In this document: one piece after another, positions 45,414-58,196 of the stretch
Layout: each line of letters begins with the position of its first letter
Numbering within the stretch: position 1 is the first letter of the stretch
Source: Alitta virens
Taxonomy: Eukaryota; Annelida; Polychaeta; Phyllodocida; Nereididae
Length of the DNA stretch: 64,000 bases
Assembly (NCBI GenBank): GCA_932294295.1
Contig: OW028575.1
Coordinates: 40,240,253-40,304,252, forward strand
Reading direction: 5' to 3'
Notes under the pieces: model-generated
What the model was told of the DNA's origin: nothing
Database searches by the model: none
What the model saw: only the letters and a program-made list of their open reading frames with translations
Program-made: the position numbers and the translations under genes

Positions 45414-47872
45414 CTGAAATGAAGTGGCAGATTTATAAACATTGAAAGTTATACAATGCACAGTGAAATATATCAGATCAAGGCAAAGAACTTTGAATGT
45501 TTGATCAACATTCAACAAAAACATGAACTGTTTTTTAAGCCAAGCCACACTCACTCTGAGAAGCCGCTAAAAAGACTGACGGTATAGTTCATAACTTTAA
45601 ATCCACACGGTATTGAAAATTGTACAAAAATGCATTTCTAGAGAATCAGTTTTGAAATTTAGTTTTCTTGTTAGTGCCCGAAAATTGTGGCATCCACTGA
45701 AGCGTCACTCACGCAGGCCAGGATCAGCCGAGTTTCACAGTTTCAATTCACACCACAGGATTACATCTCAATATCCAAGTTAACCCCAGTACAGCGTTAC
45801 TTACCTCTAACAATAGGAATCCCTTTAAAAGCAAATTACGCAGAAAATCAGGCGGAATCAAGTCGCAGTTTTTGTCCTTATTTTTCATCGGAATGACCTA
45901 GTGAACAAATGCGTAAATTTGTAGTTTGCAAAATGTCTAAATTGATACAAGATATCACCTGTTCAACTTCTATTGGTAATTTACATCAATAAATATCATA
46001 TAAAATACTAAACATTGACAACTACTTCTGAATTAATAATGCCTCGTGAAATTACGCCAACTCAGTGTTTCAAATATACGAAAGAGGACGCCACCTGCTA
46101 GTACGGACACCAATGCCAGTCAAAACGGCCAATGCACAGACGGACTAAAAATAATAAAAGGGACAAAAGCGTGCATAAGTAAAAGTAAGTAGTAAGTAAC
46201 ATGGAGTCATGATTTTGAAGGACTGGAACTCAAAGGGTTTGTTTATCACCCCCTTTATCAGTTTATGACCACAAATCACCCCCTATAAATGACAGTCACA
46301 TACTTCTATGTGGCACTGACGGTGATTATATACCCTTGTTGCAGTGACCTTGTTGTGAAAAACCCCTTTTCCTTCATGTAATCATAGTTTTCTGTATTAC
46401 ATATATCAAAAGATCATATGTGGTGTAATATTTCATATTTACAAACCTGTGGTTAAAGTCTTGTTTTATGATGTACTAATTTAAACTTTACAAATTTAAA
46501 TGGTCAAGATCTCACAATAAATGTGCATTATTACACATCAATTGAATTATGCATCTGTTTATTAATGCTGTTCTAAAAGTTAATAGGCCTATATAATATT
46601 AATGTTAAATTAGGCATTTCCAATGATATTTCATGCATTGAGTCCGTAATTTCATTAAAAAAAAATAAAAAATTCAGTGATTGACATATATACATATTAC
46701 ACAATTTGCTAAAATTGATAGTTGATTAATATGTCATTTTCACTTTTAAATGTCTTGAAAATACGAAAAAGTCATGTGCATTCTTATGCCATTACCATGG
46801 ATAGCTCTAGTGGTGTCAGTTTTCTTTAAAAACAACAAATTTTGCACTCATTCGCATTTATGAGTTACATGTTGTTTGGATTGTCGATATTTTATCTTTT
46901 AACTACCCAAAGGACAAATTCGCCAGAGTTGTCCCACACGAGTTATAAGAATGTAAACAATAATTGTTTTTGCTCACTGAAATGCGACTTTTTAGCTAAA
47001 TAATTGTGTAACTCGCATAGAATTGTATTTTTTTCACTGGAAAAATGCCAAAAATAATCCTCAAATGAGACAGGAATTTAACTGAAAGATTCAACATTTG
47101 GAAGAAATAGTTGTTTATATTTTGATGCATGGCATGGAGAGGGGGTGTTCTAGCAGAAATCAAAGAGAGGCCAGGGAACCCCTTTCCCTCTCCAAAACAC
47201 TGATTTGATGAAAGGGGTGAAATCACCAAATTTGAAGAAACATAGGCAAATCTAATGCTATTCTAGAGGAGTTATAATAAGCAAAAAGCCACAAAAATTT
47301 ATGGGGTGTGACGAAAAAGAGTTTCCACTCCTTCTACTCTTGTCTCCATGGTAAGTTAGTAAGTAATGTATATTATATTGAACGTCGAGTAAATTAAAGT
47401 ACAATAAAACAAGTACTTCACCTAAACATGCTAAAGGGGAAAGGGACTGCATGTCCGGTGGGGCAAGGAATTAAGGAATTGGTTGCTCAATGGTTTAAAG
47501 AAAAGGACTAAAATAGTATAACAAATTTTATTATGAGAAATGAATACTGTCTTAGCCATAGATCTGCCTACTGGTGAAGTCGTTATGATTTTCAAAGAAT
47601 GCATAAATTAATATATTTTGCTCTATAATTGGCTTTAGTATGTACACTGTACATGCAATTTTGCAAATTGTGTTTATATAAGCGTTTTTATAACTTTAAA
47701 TGATTGTACATGCATTTGTCCATCAGAAAAATCATTTATTAAACATAAAAAATATTTATTGATACATTTTAAATATATTCAAACAAATAATTTTAAAGGG
47801 TATGCAACTAACTGCATAATTCTTTTTTGTTCCTAGAAGTGCAGTTCTGTCATTTTCATCTGACAATTCTTT
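45414..47872. other. SGF29 upstream region and spacer
   Basis: Should contain the SGF29 5' non-coding exon and promoter (probably 45.9-46.15 kb, where CpG-containing sequence such as GAAAGAGGACGCCACCTGC occurs). I could not fix a donor. The rest is AT-rich without recognisable genes or repeats. Confidence 0.45.
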
Positions 47873-49222
47873 TTACTCGGCAGAATCACTTGCCAAAATA
47901 TTGTAATAAATAAATAAATTAATTAAATAATAAATGTGTATAGTTTCAGAAGGACTCTTGCTGACCGGCGCTAAGCTGTTAATCCATCGCCAATTATAGG
48001 AGATATTGAATAAATGAGTTTTTAACTTCCTCTTGTACGTACTATTTGTACTACTGTTATTGATGTCTTCTGGGAGTTGATTCCAAAGTCCGGGAGCAAT
48101 CACTGAGAAGGCTTTTGCACCAAATTGTTTCCTAGACTGAGGCTGCAAGAGTAAAATTTTTGTGTTACTTCTAAGATTGCATGCATGAAGTTCTTTCAGT
48201 AAGCCAGTGATGTAAAGCGGTCATTCATTGTTAAGTGCTTTCAATTTCATGTTAAGAAGTTCATATCAATATTAGACTTTATGGGTAGCCAATGGATTTT
48301 TTTCCTGATGTGAGAGATATGATCATATTTATTCAATCTTTCAGTCAACCGGGCCGATGCATTTTGAGCCACCTGTAATTTGTTCAGGGGTCTCTGATTT
48401 ATACCATACAAGAGGGCGTTACCATTATCCACATGAGGTGTTACCAGTGCGTTTATTGCAGTTTTGGTTTCTGCTTTATTAGGACTCTTCCTTTCATTGA
48501 AATGTTTCTTATGTTGACAAACGCTTTCTGGCACATGTGATTTATGTGAGCTTCCATGGACATAGACCCCCAAACATAACCCCAAGGTTCTTTATCTTGT
48601 TAGTTGTTTTTATGGTGATATCGACCACTCGTATAGAGTCAATTTTCATTTTGCTAAGTTATAGTGTGGACATCCTATCAGCATAAACTCAGTCTTCTCG
48701 CTATTATTACATAGTTTGTTCTCCAGCAAAAAGTCTTGTATATCCTGTATGCATTTTTCCATTTTTGTAAAGGATTGGGTCTGATTCTGTAGATTGTTGT
48801 CGAAACAACACAGGATATGCTTGAAAATGGGATTGAAGGATAGGATCAGTTGTTCATCACCGAACGGCATATTTCTCATGTGAAATATCATGTTTATTTG
48901 AGACATTGCGCAGTGGCGCAATATATAAGTTGAACAATATAGGACCTAATTTGGACCCTTGTGGAACTGCTTCAGTGGTTTCCTAGAAGATTCTTTCTCA
49001 TTGATGCTTCAACTTCCCAGGAACTCCACCAAGGGTAAGGGACAGATTGATAATTTCTGTCATAATTGGTATAATCTCATGTATGCATTCCTTAGCAAAG
49101 GATTTGGAATCAAAGGCCAGCGAATCAAAGGATTGGCCCGAAGGCCAAACCAAAAACAGAGGCACAAGTGCTTGTATTGACAAATGGTAATGACATACAA
49201 TGAGCAGTGCTGGGTGAAACAA
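47873..49222 (-). pseudogene. Dead LINE, CR1/L2- or Jockey-like reverse transcriptase
   Basis: Read on the minus strand the fragments follow reverse-transcriptase order: SFAKECIHEIIPIMTEIINL near the start (fingers region), then KMEKCIQDIQDFLLENKLCNN and FMLIGCPHYN (after the catalytic motif). Next come TERLNKYDHISHIRKKIHWL and GAKAFSVIAPGLWNQLPEDI near the C-terminus. The pieces lie in different frames with stops, and the palm between the first and second is not recognisable. An A/T-rich repeat (AATAAATAAATAAATT at about 47907) marks the 3' end. Non-functional. Confidence 0.75.
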
Positions 49223-49856
49223 TGAAGTTTAAAACGAGTTAAAAACATTTTAAATCACTTTGAAGCAGCACATTAAAATCTCAATGGAGGTATAGATTTT
49301 GGGCTTTCTTCTGCATATGGTATTTGATTTTTCCTTAGATGAGCGACACCACTTGTTATTGTATTAAAAAATTCACATTTTAAACTTTCCAATGAACACC
49401 TTCAATTAACTGTGTCACAAACTATGTTATATTGTGAGTGATGTCTCTGTGTGAGTGTAATTTTTATGACATAACTTCTGCTTGAATACAGACAAAGCCT
49501 TTATATCCAGGTATCAAATGAAAGCCAATAAAATTGTATGGCTGTGATTATAGGTATTAATTAATAGCATGTTTATATTTCCTGCTAAATTATAATAAAG
49601 ATTCAATTTCCAAAAAATTACAAAAGCTCTCATTGATACTTGCTAGTTAATTTTATGAGAGCACCATGTTTTATGCAAAATTTGTTCAAGGTATTGAATA
49701 ATCTAACAATTGCAACATGTTCCGTGAGCATCCCCATAAAAATTTAACTTTGAAAATTGTCTAGCTTTTGGAATGTCATAATTATTGTGCAAATGCATAG
49801 CTACACATAGTGTCTTCTTTATGCCTTTAGCATAGCTCAGAGCCCAAAGACACAGA

Positions 49857-50072
49857 ATGGGGCCACATTATCTTCCAAGATTATCACAGAAAAGAATTGT
49901 TCAAAGTAGGTGTAAAGTATTTCAAACCTTCAGTCAGGAATATGACATAAAACAAACCAGCGTCAAGATAGCCCACCCAAACAAAAATAATAATGTTTTG
50001 GAGTCGCCTTCTCTTAGCCCTAACCTCAATCCATTAGAACATTTGTGGAGAGAATTGAGAAGACTGATTTAA
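49857..50072 (+). pseudogene. Tc1/mariner transposase remnant
   Basis: The C-terminal part VLESPSLSPNLNPLEHLWRE matches the Tc1 transposase signature around the third catalytic residue (canonical form SPDLNPIEHLW). Only about 70 codons remain. Sequence before it (RCKVFQTFSQEYDI) is unlike the DDE core, so the catalytic centre is mostly deleted. No TIRs were located nearby. Confidence 0.75.
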
Positions 50073-50184
50073 GAACATATAGATATCAAATGTAGACAAA
50101 ACTCACAAGTACCTTCAGCAGAATTAATGTAATTTACAATATGGCAAATTTATGGCTCTACCTAGTCAGATTAACAAATTTATG

Positions 50185-50526
50185 TCAGTTTTTCTCCTGT
50201 TTCTTTGATTTTGTCGTCAAGTCAAGCTGTGCAGAGATGTGAAGGGTAGCCATGTATTGCTCATCTTGCCTGGTAGGGCTGACCACAGAGAATCCAATCT
50301 GTTTTAAGAAAAAAATGGCCATCCGACTTCTACTTGACCCCTTGGTCTCGGTGTCTATCAATGGTGGAACTGTAGCAGCTTCATCATCTACAGTACCAGA
50401 AGAGGTTATTCTCGACACATGAGCTTCACTGGCAAATGTTGATTGGCAGCTCCGGTAATAAACTAATGCTTTATCCCCTTTTGCAAGGGTTTCCTGACTT
50501 ATTTCGATGACTGAATGGACTTGCAA
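50185..50526 (-). CDS. Unrecognised ORF, possible 3'-terminal exon
   Basis: A 113-codon ORF with balanced composition in AT-rich surroundings (SVIEISQETLAKGDKALVYY, SRSRMAIFFLKQIGFSVVSP, ATLHISAQLDLTTKSKKQE, stop). A pyrimidine stretch and AG near 50515-50521 on the minus strand could be a splice acceptor, making this a last exon. No upstream exon was found and no family was recognised. It may also be a repeat-derived fragment. Confidence 0.3.
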   Translation of the reverse strand: MQVHSVIEISQETLAKGDKALVYYRSCQSTFASEAHVSRITSSGTVDDEAATVPPLIDTETKGSSRSRMAIFFLKQIGFSVVSPTRQDEQYMATLHISAQLDLTTKSKKQEKN

Positions 50527-53100
50527 AGAAATTGCACTTGTTACAAGGAAGGGTATAGGGGTATACTTGAAGTTAACGATGTTTTAACCCTTAAGGTTAT
50601 TATCGTTTGACTATGTTTCGAGGAAGTGCTTCAGATATGTGGAATATGGTATTTCTCTTGTTTGGGGTCACTTGGAACCCCATTAGCTGAACTCATCATT
50701 TTACTTAACCTGAAGTAATATTAAACTATAAGGTAATTAGGTCTCTGACAGCATATTCCACACATTGAACAAACATGTCTGATATGCTTTTATGGGGACT
50801 GGTAAAATCGAAGAAAATTGATGTACTAACTCAAATGCATTTTACCCTTTGCATTGTTGTGTATGTAAATAAAACACAACTCATTTGGAAAGCATGTTTT
50901 CTATCAACAGAATGATGTGATGTGATATTTGCTGTTCAAAACTCTGACACTAATGCACTTACCCCAATGAAATTGTGTACAGTAATACTCTATATGACCT
51001 AGTGGTGCTTTGACATACGTTGGCTGTGTTTTACAAACCTAGAAAAAGAAAAGAACTATGACACTACTACACCTTCATGCCTAAAATTTTGTCATAATAT
51101 GTCTAAAATAGTGTAGTGGTGCCTTTTGGTGGACTCATGGCCGTAAATACTATAGAATTCGTACTTTTTCAAACCTCCCATACAAAAGTCTTACATTGTC
51201 TTATTTTGATGCATTGTAATATTCAGACAATTTGGTAAATATGAATGAACAAAAGTTATGAACTTTCTTTAAATACACAATAACTGTGTTTATTTTATTC
51301 CTTAATAACAAATACCCTAATTGTTTTTTGGTCGATGAAATTAAAAATATTGGTGTTTATTACTATATTAGTAGTTTGATTTTTCATCTACGCATGATAT
51401 TATGATGTCCTACAAATATCTTACTTCTTATGAAGGTAACTTCCAGGAACCCTGAATTAACAGCAATCCATAGTAAAGCCAAGTGAACATAAAAAGTATT
51501 GTCTATCATTTTCCTGCCATTTAACTGTTCTGTTTCAAAGATGCACAATAAGGAGTATTCAGTTTGCTAGGATTATCAACACAATAGCATGTTCCACTTA
51601 TCTACAACCAAGGTTATCATTTATATGTCCAAAATAGTCATATATGGGCTCTGGCAATGATCCTAAGGAATAAATATGAAATTCAGCAACAATGTTATGC
51701 CAGATAAAGATGTTGGTTAAGGTTTGTATTAACTTGTATTAAAATAAATATAGTCTTGATACAAATAAATAAAAGTCTTAAGGGTTCATTTTGTATGAAA
51801 TGATACACAACACACGCCTATTTTATGCTTGCTGTTTTCATTTAGCTGGCAACTGAAGGAACTATATCTTATAAATTGCCATATTCCCTTCAACAGTTAC
51901 TGAATTGTTGGGTTGCTGATTTGCATTATATCTATGGCATTTAAATTAGTAATTATGACCAAACACTTTACAGGTGTATATGAAGAAAACAATAATAAGT
52001 ATTGGAGTCAAGTGAAAGCAATATATCATCATGCAACTAGTTATTATGAAATTGCTAACTATAAACAAAAACTGAATGGGTTAAGCATGGCAATACTATG
52101 ATCAAAGATTTTAATAATTGTATGCACATGAACTGTACAACATTTACGGCTGTAGCAACACAATTTTAGCATTTTTTCCACATTTTCCATTATTATGAAA
52201 AAAAAGAAGGACAAAACAAATGACAAAATGAAGCTTAAAAGTGAAAGTACTATAATCTAGATATGTCATTGGCAAAATGTTACTGATGTAAGGATCATGG
52301 AGTTATTGATATGAGGGTTTGAAAGACTATCAAACTTTCATATTTTCCTTATTATATAAAATTAGCTGTCATTAATGGTCATGAAACACCAAAAAGGTGT
52401 TTTTACACTATTTTAGACATATTATTATTAAGCTTTGTATGCATGTAGGTGCAGTAGTGTATGAGTCCGGCTCTGGAAACGGAAACTTTTATGTGTTTTT
52501 TTCATTTTTCTTTAAATATTTTAACATTTCATTGGTATTAACACAGCAATTACTTAACATCTATGCATCAGAGTGAATTAAGCTTTAAGTGTGTTATCCA
52601 TAAGGTTGTTGTCTACCTAATATAATAATCAGTATGTGTTTTAACCCTCAGAGAACGAAGATCGAAAAGGGTTTTTGTGGCGGGTGGGCAGGCAGGCGGG
52701 CTGCCATAACACTTTTGTTGCAGATATCTGACACAACTGCACCTACATGCTGTGGTGCCTTTTGGGGGTCTCATGGCCATTAATACTATAGCATTTTCCC
52801 ACATTGCTGCACCTACATGCATGCAAAACTTAATAAGAATATGTCTAAAATTCCAGCTTTTCTAACCTCCATACAAAAGACAATATTTACCTTACATGAA
52901 TGAAATTGTATCAATAACATATCTAAATTATAGTATTTTCAAACTTCATTTTGATATTCATTTCATGCTGATTACATGGAAAATGAGAAAATAATGCTAG
53001 AAATTGTGTTAAGTTGTGTTTCCAGAGCAGAACTCTGGCATTAATGCACTTACTCTTACAACATTTTACATGTAATTACTCTATAGCTTAGCTGTGTATT
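50527..53100. repeat. Repeat D blocks, copies 2 and 3, in AT-rich DNA
   Basis: Two blocks (about 50540-51200 and 52230-53090) share AGTGTAGTGGTGCC, TCATGGCCGTAAATACTATA and AATAACATATCTAAATTATA with repeat D at 36361. In the second block an inverted segment (52380-52520) meets a forward one, so it is partly palindromic. No gene was seen; the ORF at 51913-52101 looks random. Confidence 0.55.
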
Positions 53101-53103
53101 TTG

Positions 53104-53128
53104 AGTGACTAGATTTTCCCCTCTTCCC

Positions 53129-53162
<34 letters not shown>

Positions 53163-53535
53163 CTCCTCATCCTCCTCCTCCTCCTCCTTGAAAACAATGC
53201 AATATGCGATTTTTATAACTTACAAATTTTAGTTGCATTTTGTGTTGTTTTCAACTCAAGATTGACTTCCATCTTGTCCTTCACTGAATTAATACAGGGT
53301 AGATGTATCTATGTCAGGTGCATCCCTGGATATGCATAAAATCTCTGTACCTTCAATATTTATGGAGATAATTAGCTAAAACAGCCCATGAGTTTCTTGG
53401 AGGGAAAGTGTTGTGGTAGAAAAGTTAATGTCTCCCCAGGAAACCACGAGACCAAGAAATGAACTGTTCGGTTACCATAGTTCCCTCCTGTTCTAATTTC
53501 TACAAGCTCAGGATTTCCCATGTGACAGGTGTTGA
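53104..53535. repeat. Repeat E: CTCCTC tract plus about 345-bp unit, copy 1
   Basis: A CCTCCT tract is followed by GAAAACAATGCAATATGCGA, TGACTTCCATCTTGTCCTTC, TGCATCCCTGGATATGCATA and AACCACGAGACCAAGAAATG. The same order recurs at 63454-64000 at roughly 95% identity by eye. No coding function was identified. Confidence 0.85.
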
Positions 53536-53939
53536 GAATCCTGCTCAATTGAGATATATTATTAATTCCGGTAATTATCGAACTGGTCACCTTTATGAAT
53601 ACTTAAAAAATTTGTCTTTTGCTGTGTATATGGTAACATGCACAGAGGGTTTGTCGTGTTTGCATTGGACTTCAGTATGACTTTCTCCCTCATGAAACAC
53701 ACAATATCCACAAAATCCCACACTGTGTTAAGTTGAACAGCTATTCACACTAGTGCACTAATGTGCAGGCTTTGTTTCTGCTAACTCGAGAAAAACAAAC
53801 TTTGTTCCCATGAATTCTAATATGAACTTTCCCATGCACCAGAAAGCATTTGATTTAATCATGCCATACATCTACAAAATTCATTAACTTATTTTATGAT
53901 CTACTTATCTAACCATAAAAGACGTTTTCATTCATACTG

Positions 53940-54545
53940 GTTACTTTCAATAGTCACATTGACATTAGTTGGCCATGTTTTACAAAATTTAGAAAAAAGA
54001 AAAAACTTTTTTTTTTCGTATCCAGAGCAGATCTCTGACACACCTACATGATTGAAACTTTGTCATAATACGTCTAAAATAATGTATTGGTGCCTTTTCG
54101 GGGTCTCATGGCCGTAAATACTATAGAATTTTCCCAAAATAAGGGCAAAACAGGGAAAATTCCTGCTTTTTCTAACCTGCTAACCTCCATAAAAAAGACA
54201 CTATTTACTTTACATGAATGAAATTGTATCAATAACATAAATAAATTATAGATTTTCACTTCATTTTGATATTCATTTCATGCTGATTACATAATAATGG
54301 AAAATCAGAAAATAATGCTAGTAATTGTGTTAAGTTGTGTTTCCGGAGCAGAACTCTGGCATTAATGCACTTACTCTTATAAAACTTTATAATTACTCTT
54401 TATAGCTTAGCTGTGTTTTTTTATATTCACATTGACATATCTTAGCTGTGTTTTAAATATTGAAAGAAAAATGGGAAAAACACATAAAAGTTTCCATTTC
54501 CAGAGCAGGACTCACACACTACTGCACCTACATGCATGCAAAACT
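53940..54545. repeat. Repeat D, copy 4
   Basis: Contains TAATGTATTGGTGCCTTTTC, GGGGTCTCATGGCCGTAAAT and TTTCCGGAGCAGAACTCTGG. It closely parallels the block at 52740-53060. Confidence 0.65.
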
Positions 54546-54547
54546 TA

Positions 54548-56750
54548 AACATGTTTAAAACTTTTATATTAGTTACGTAACTTGCTCAAGAGTCAATAGG
54601 CGAGCGTTCTACATACGTTCTATGTATGTTTTACGTATGTTCTACGTACGTCCGTAGCCATCCGTAGCCATACCCCTGCAAACAAGACAACTTTTGAATA
54701 ATAGCACTCACTCATTGGGACAATGTTTGACAAAAAGTTTTCCAAAACAGATTGTGTAAATTTTGAGACAACATTGTATAATATAATTTACATGGTTAAA
54801 CTATTTTGATAATGTTCGTGATGATGTGATTTATAATATTGCCGCAAGCATTTCTAGGGTCCACACTTTCATATTGTTACATTATGCTCAAATAATATTG
54901 ACACAACATAATTTGAATGATAATGTGGATGTCGTAAAAATATCAGTGCCATATTTTTCAAATATGTTATTAAACACATTGCAAGAAGGATATTTATTCA
55001 CCATATAAACATGTGTTCTGCCATTATTTCCATAATGTTTTGTGATAATATGATTAATGATGTTGCTGCAACTACTTCTAGGTCCACAATATCATAATGC
55101 TACATTATGCTCAAATAATATTGTCACAACATTAGATAAATGATAATATGTATGTTGTAATGATGTCTGGTCAATATTAAAAAATTAAATCATAAAAAAA
55201 ATAGCTGCAATGTTTTTATTCACATTATGAAAATATTAATTTGAATTTACAAGCGCCATCTAGGGTTTATATTCAGCTGGTAGCTATTTTGATATAGAGA
55301 GAGTTTTCAAGTCTCCGCAACAAAATCCAAGAAAATCTGTGAAATAGGTTGGTATTTTTATCATTTTTTGTAGTGTTGTCAGTCATAAGTCATTGTAGAA
55401 AACAAATGAAGATTAATTCCATTCGATATGATTCTTTTTTTTTTGCCCAGTCAGCCGCTAAAGAATTTGCAACATCATAAATGGATGACAACACAGTTTC
55501 TGATGTCATTCAAATGTAAATAAAATATAGCTTTTGCTGAGTTTCTATTTAAACAGTTGTAGTAAATCATAATTTTCAGAGGTGTATACTGATGTAGAAG
55601 TGGACCTAATCATGAGCCTCACGGACAACAAGACACGATATGAAGAGATACATCACTGTGAATACTCACCAACTATTGCCATTTATATATTCAGTATAAA
55701 AAGAACTTATTGCAGTTTTGTTAAAATTGATATATGTCAGATACTGATCTAACGTTCATCTGAAAATAAAGATTTTCTCTCCTTATTCCAGACATGCTGC
55801 TGTTATATTTTATATATTAAATCTAAATCATGTTATAAAATATTTGCTAAATATTTTTTCATTATATTTGCAAATATTTTTTTCATAATATTTAGAATAT
55901 ATTTTTTCATCATATTGAGAAAATATTTTTTCATAATATTTAGAAAATATTGCTTAAAAGTGTTCAGGATCCACACTTAAATCTTTGGACAATGTGTTCG
56001 GCAAGTAGTCACAGTATTTGTTCAATAAAATAATATCAATGTCATAAGAATCTTCTGGCTATGTTTCAGGGAAACATTTGCAATAATGTTTCTACTGTGG
56101 ACACTTTAATGTGGTGACAATATGATCTGCAATACTGTCAAAATGTTAGTTAAACATGTCAATGCTGTCAAAATATTCTAACAATATTGTATTGGAAGGA
56201 TTACTTATAAAAATAATCTGATTGTTCTAAAAACTTTTCTAGGGTCCACACTTTCATACTGCGACAATGTGATCTACAATATTGTGACAATATTTATCCA
56301 ATGTTGTGACAAGATTGTCACAATATGCTTGTGTTTACAGGGACGTAGCCATACGTCCATACGTAGCCATTGATATATACTCGCCATTCACTTACGTCCA
56401 CTCTTATAATGCTCAAAAAATGCTTGGGGGACGTCCATCGACGTCTGTTGCACACCCGTGGTCTTCCGTGCCCATCCTTTCCCATCCTTGAATTACTCGC
56501 ATGGGTGATTTACGAGTGATCTACGAGTGATCTACGATGATCTACGAGTGCCTCACGTAAGTCTCACGTATGCTTGGCAACGGACGTTCCGCGAGCGTTT
56601 GACGGATGTCCGGTGAGCAATCTTCGACTGCCCCACTTATGATCATGGAATATATTCTTGATAAACAGAGTCACCAGTGAGCACGCATAGCCAATTTTTG
56701 ACGTACGAGGTCATACGTAGGTCACGTGCGTGACAGTGTAAACGCCCTTT
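54548..56750. repeat. Repeat F copy 1, interrupted by a TIR element
   Basis: The outer parts are 54548-54673 (AACATGTTTAAAACTTTTAT, TTAGTTACGTAACTTGCTC, then TACGT-rich tandem sequence) and 56343-56750 (ACGTAGCCATACGTCCATAC, ATATACTCGCCATTCACTTA, TTTTGACGTACGAGGTCATA). They match 58098-58196 and 59816-60510. Between them is the TIR element at 54674-56342. Confidence 0.6.
54674..56342. mobile_element. Non-autonomous TIR element, about 1.67 kb
   Basis: The left end CCCTGCAAACAAGACAAC and the right end ATGCTTGTGTTTACAGGG form short inverted repeats (CCCTGYAAACA). The interior is AT-rich and built of diverged repeat units. Each unit has CTAGGGTCCACACTTTCATA-like, CATTATGCTCAAATAATATT-like and ACAATATT/AATATTGT motifs (near 54860, 55080, 56090 and 56240). 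A run at 55800-55950 repeats ATATTTTTTCATAATATTTA. No ORF resembling a transposase. Confidence 0.55.
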
Positions 56751-58097
56751 GTTGGTTTACCTTTCAAACTCAAATTATTGGCAAGTTCTTCATTTATCAT
56801 AATTATATCACTGATGCGTGGCCCATTACATCCTTGGCACACCTTTGGTTTCCTACTGTGCATACTGTTGACTCTATAAGTGTCATGCTTGCAGAACATA
56901 CTGCAACAGGTTCAGTGCCATGTAAGCTAATATGATAAATGGTTCAGATTAACACAAATTAATTAAAGCTAGAGTTGGGCATTCAGCTGCATTGAATTAC
57001 AATATGCAGGGGCCCTGTTTCATTTCAAAATGTGGGGGGGGGGGGACATATTGACCTTTATTCTGGACACCAACAGTCAAATCGTTATGTTGGTACAAAA
57101 AAAGTGTGGGGGGGGGGGGGGGACTTGTCCCCCTGTCCCCCCCTAAAACGGGGCCCATAACAATATGCATCAATTTCCAAAAGAAAAAAATTGATATTTG
57201 CACGGATAACACTATACACAGACATGTGAGGGCTACAACATGAAATTTCTGCATTCGACTTATTCGAAAATAGGCCTATATTTGAGATGACATACCAACT
57301 AGGTTGACCTAGGTGTAGATGGATGCCATCATTAGCAAAGGTTATTAAATCTATCTGCATATGTATGTGAGATCATGTCACTTTCATAAAAATTTTCTGA
57401 AGAAATTTCTCACACAGGGGGGGTTAAAAAGAATTTTCCTAATTTTGGTAGTGGCTGCTCAATATATCAGCATTTCATGATTCCGTAAGATCATTTCTAC
57501 AATGGCAAATATCATGTGTAAGCTGTAAAATGAAAGCCAAAAACATATGGAATATACTCCTGGTAACAAAGAAGTGAATTATAGTGATGAAAACCTTATG
57601 CAATGATGGACATAGATATCAATTTATGAAAACGCATTTTAGCCTTTAAAATGCATATAAGTAAAAGATATACATATAAAATGAAAGCCTGTTTAACTGA
57701 CTTTAATTGGATATATAATATGTTGTACTTGAATAAACAGTTAACCTTCAGTGGCTGAAATAACATAAAGAATCCCATCAGAATGGGAAAATTTCCGCAA
57801 TTTGAAAAACTCAATCACTCTTTACAAAAATGCAAAAAACTAACTAAAAAAAAGATAATTGCGATTGGTGTACATTTAATTCATAATCTGGACACTTCTT
57901 TGGATTCTGCAAATGTATAAAGAATATAGCTTTCTTAGTTGTTGAAAAAATGCTAATTTCTATTTTTTTAAAATTGTAAGTTTAAATGGCTGTAAGACCT
58001 TGAGAAATAGGTCAAGGTCACCTACAGTCAGCCAATGTCATAAGGGCTGCCTAGTCTTGACCATTCACGACCATACATGGAGAGGCAAACATTTTTA
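56751..58097. other. No gene; one G-rich MITE
   Basis: Apart from the element at 57009-57156 nothing was identified. Short ORFs are random or run through G tracts. Confidence 0.45.
57009..57156. mobile_element. Small TIR element with two poly-G tracts
   Basis: GGGGCCCTGTTT on the left and AAAACGGGGCCC on the right are inverted ends. The interior carries two G runs of 12-15 bases and CTTGTCCCCCTGTCCCCCCC. Similar in design to, but different in sequence from, the element at 23991-24160. Confidence 0.6.
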
Positions 58098-58196
58098 AAC
58101 ATGTTTAAAACTTTGGCGGACGTTTTACGAGTAAATTATTTATATTAGTTACGTATCTTCCTCGGGGAAGTCCTACGTAAGCCCTATGTAAGTCAA

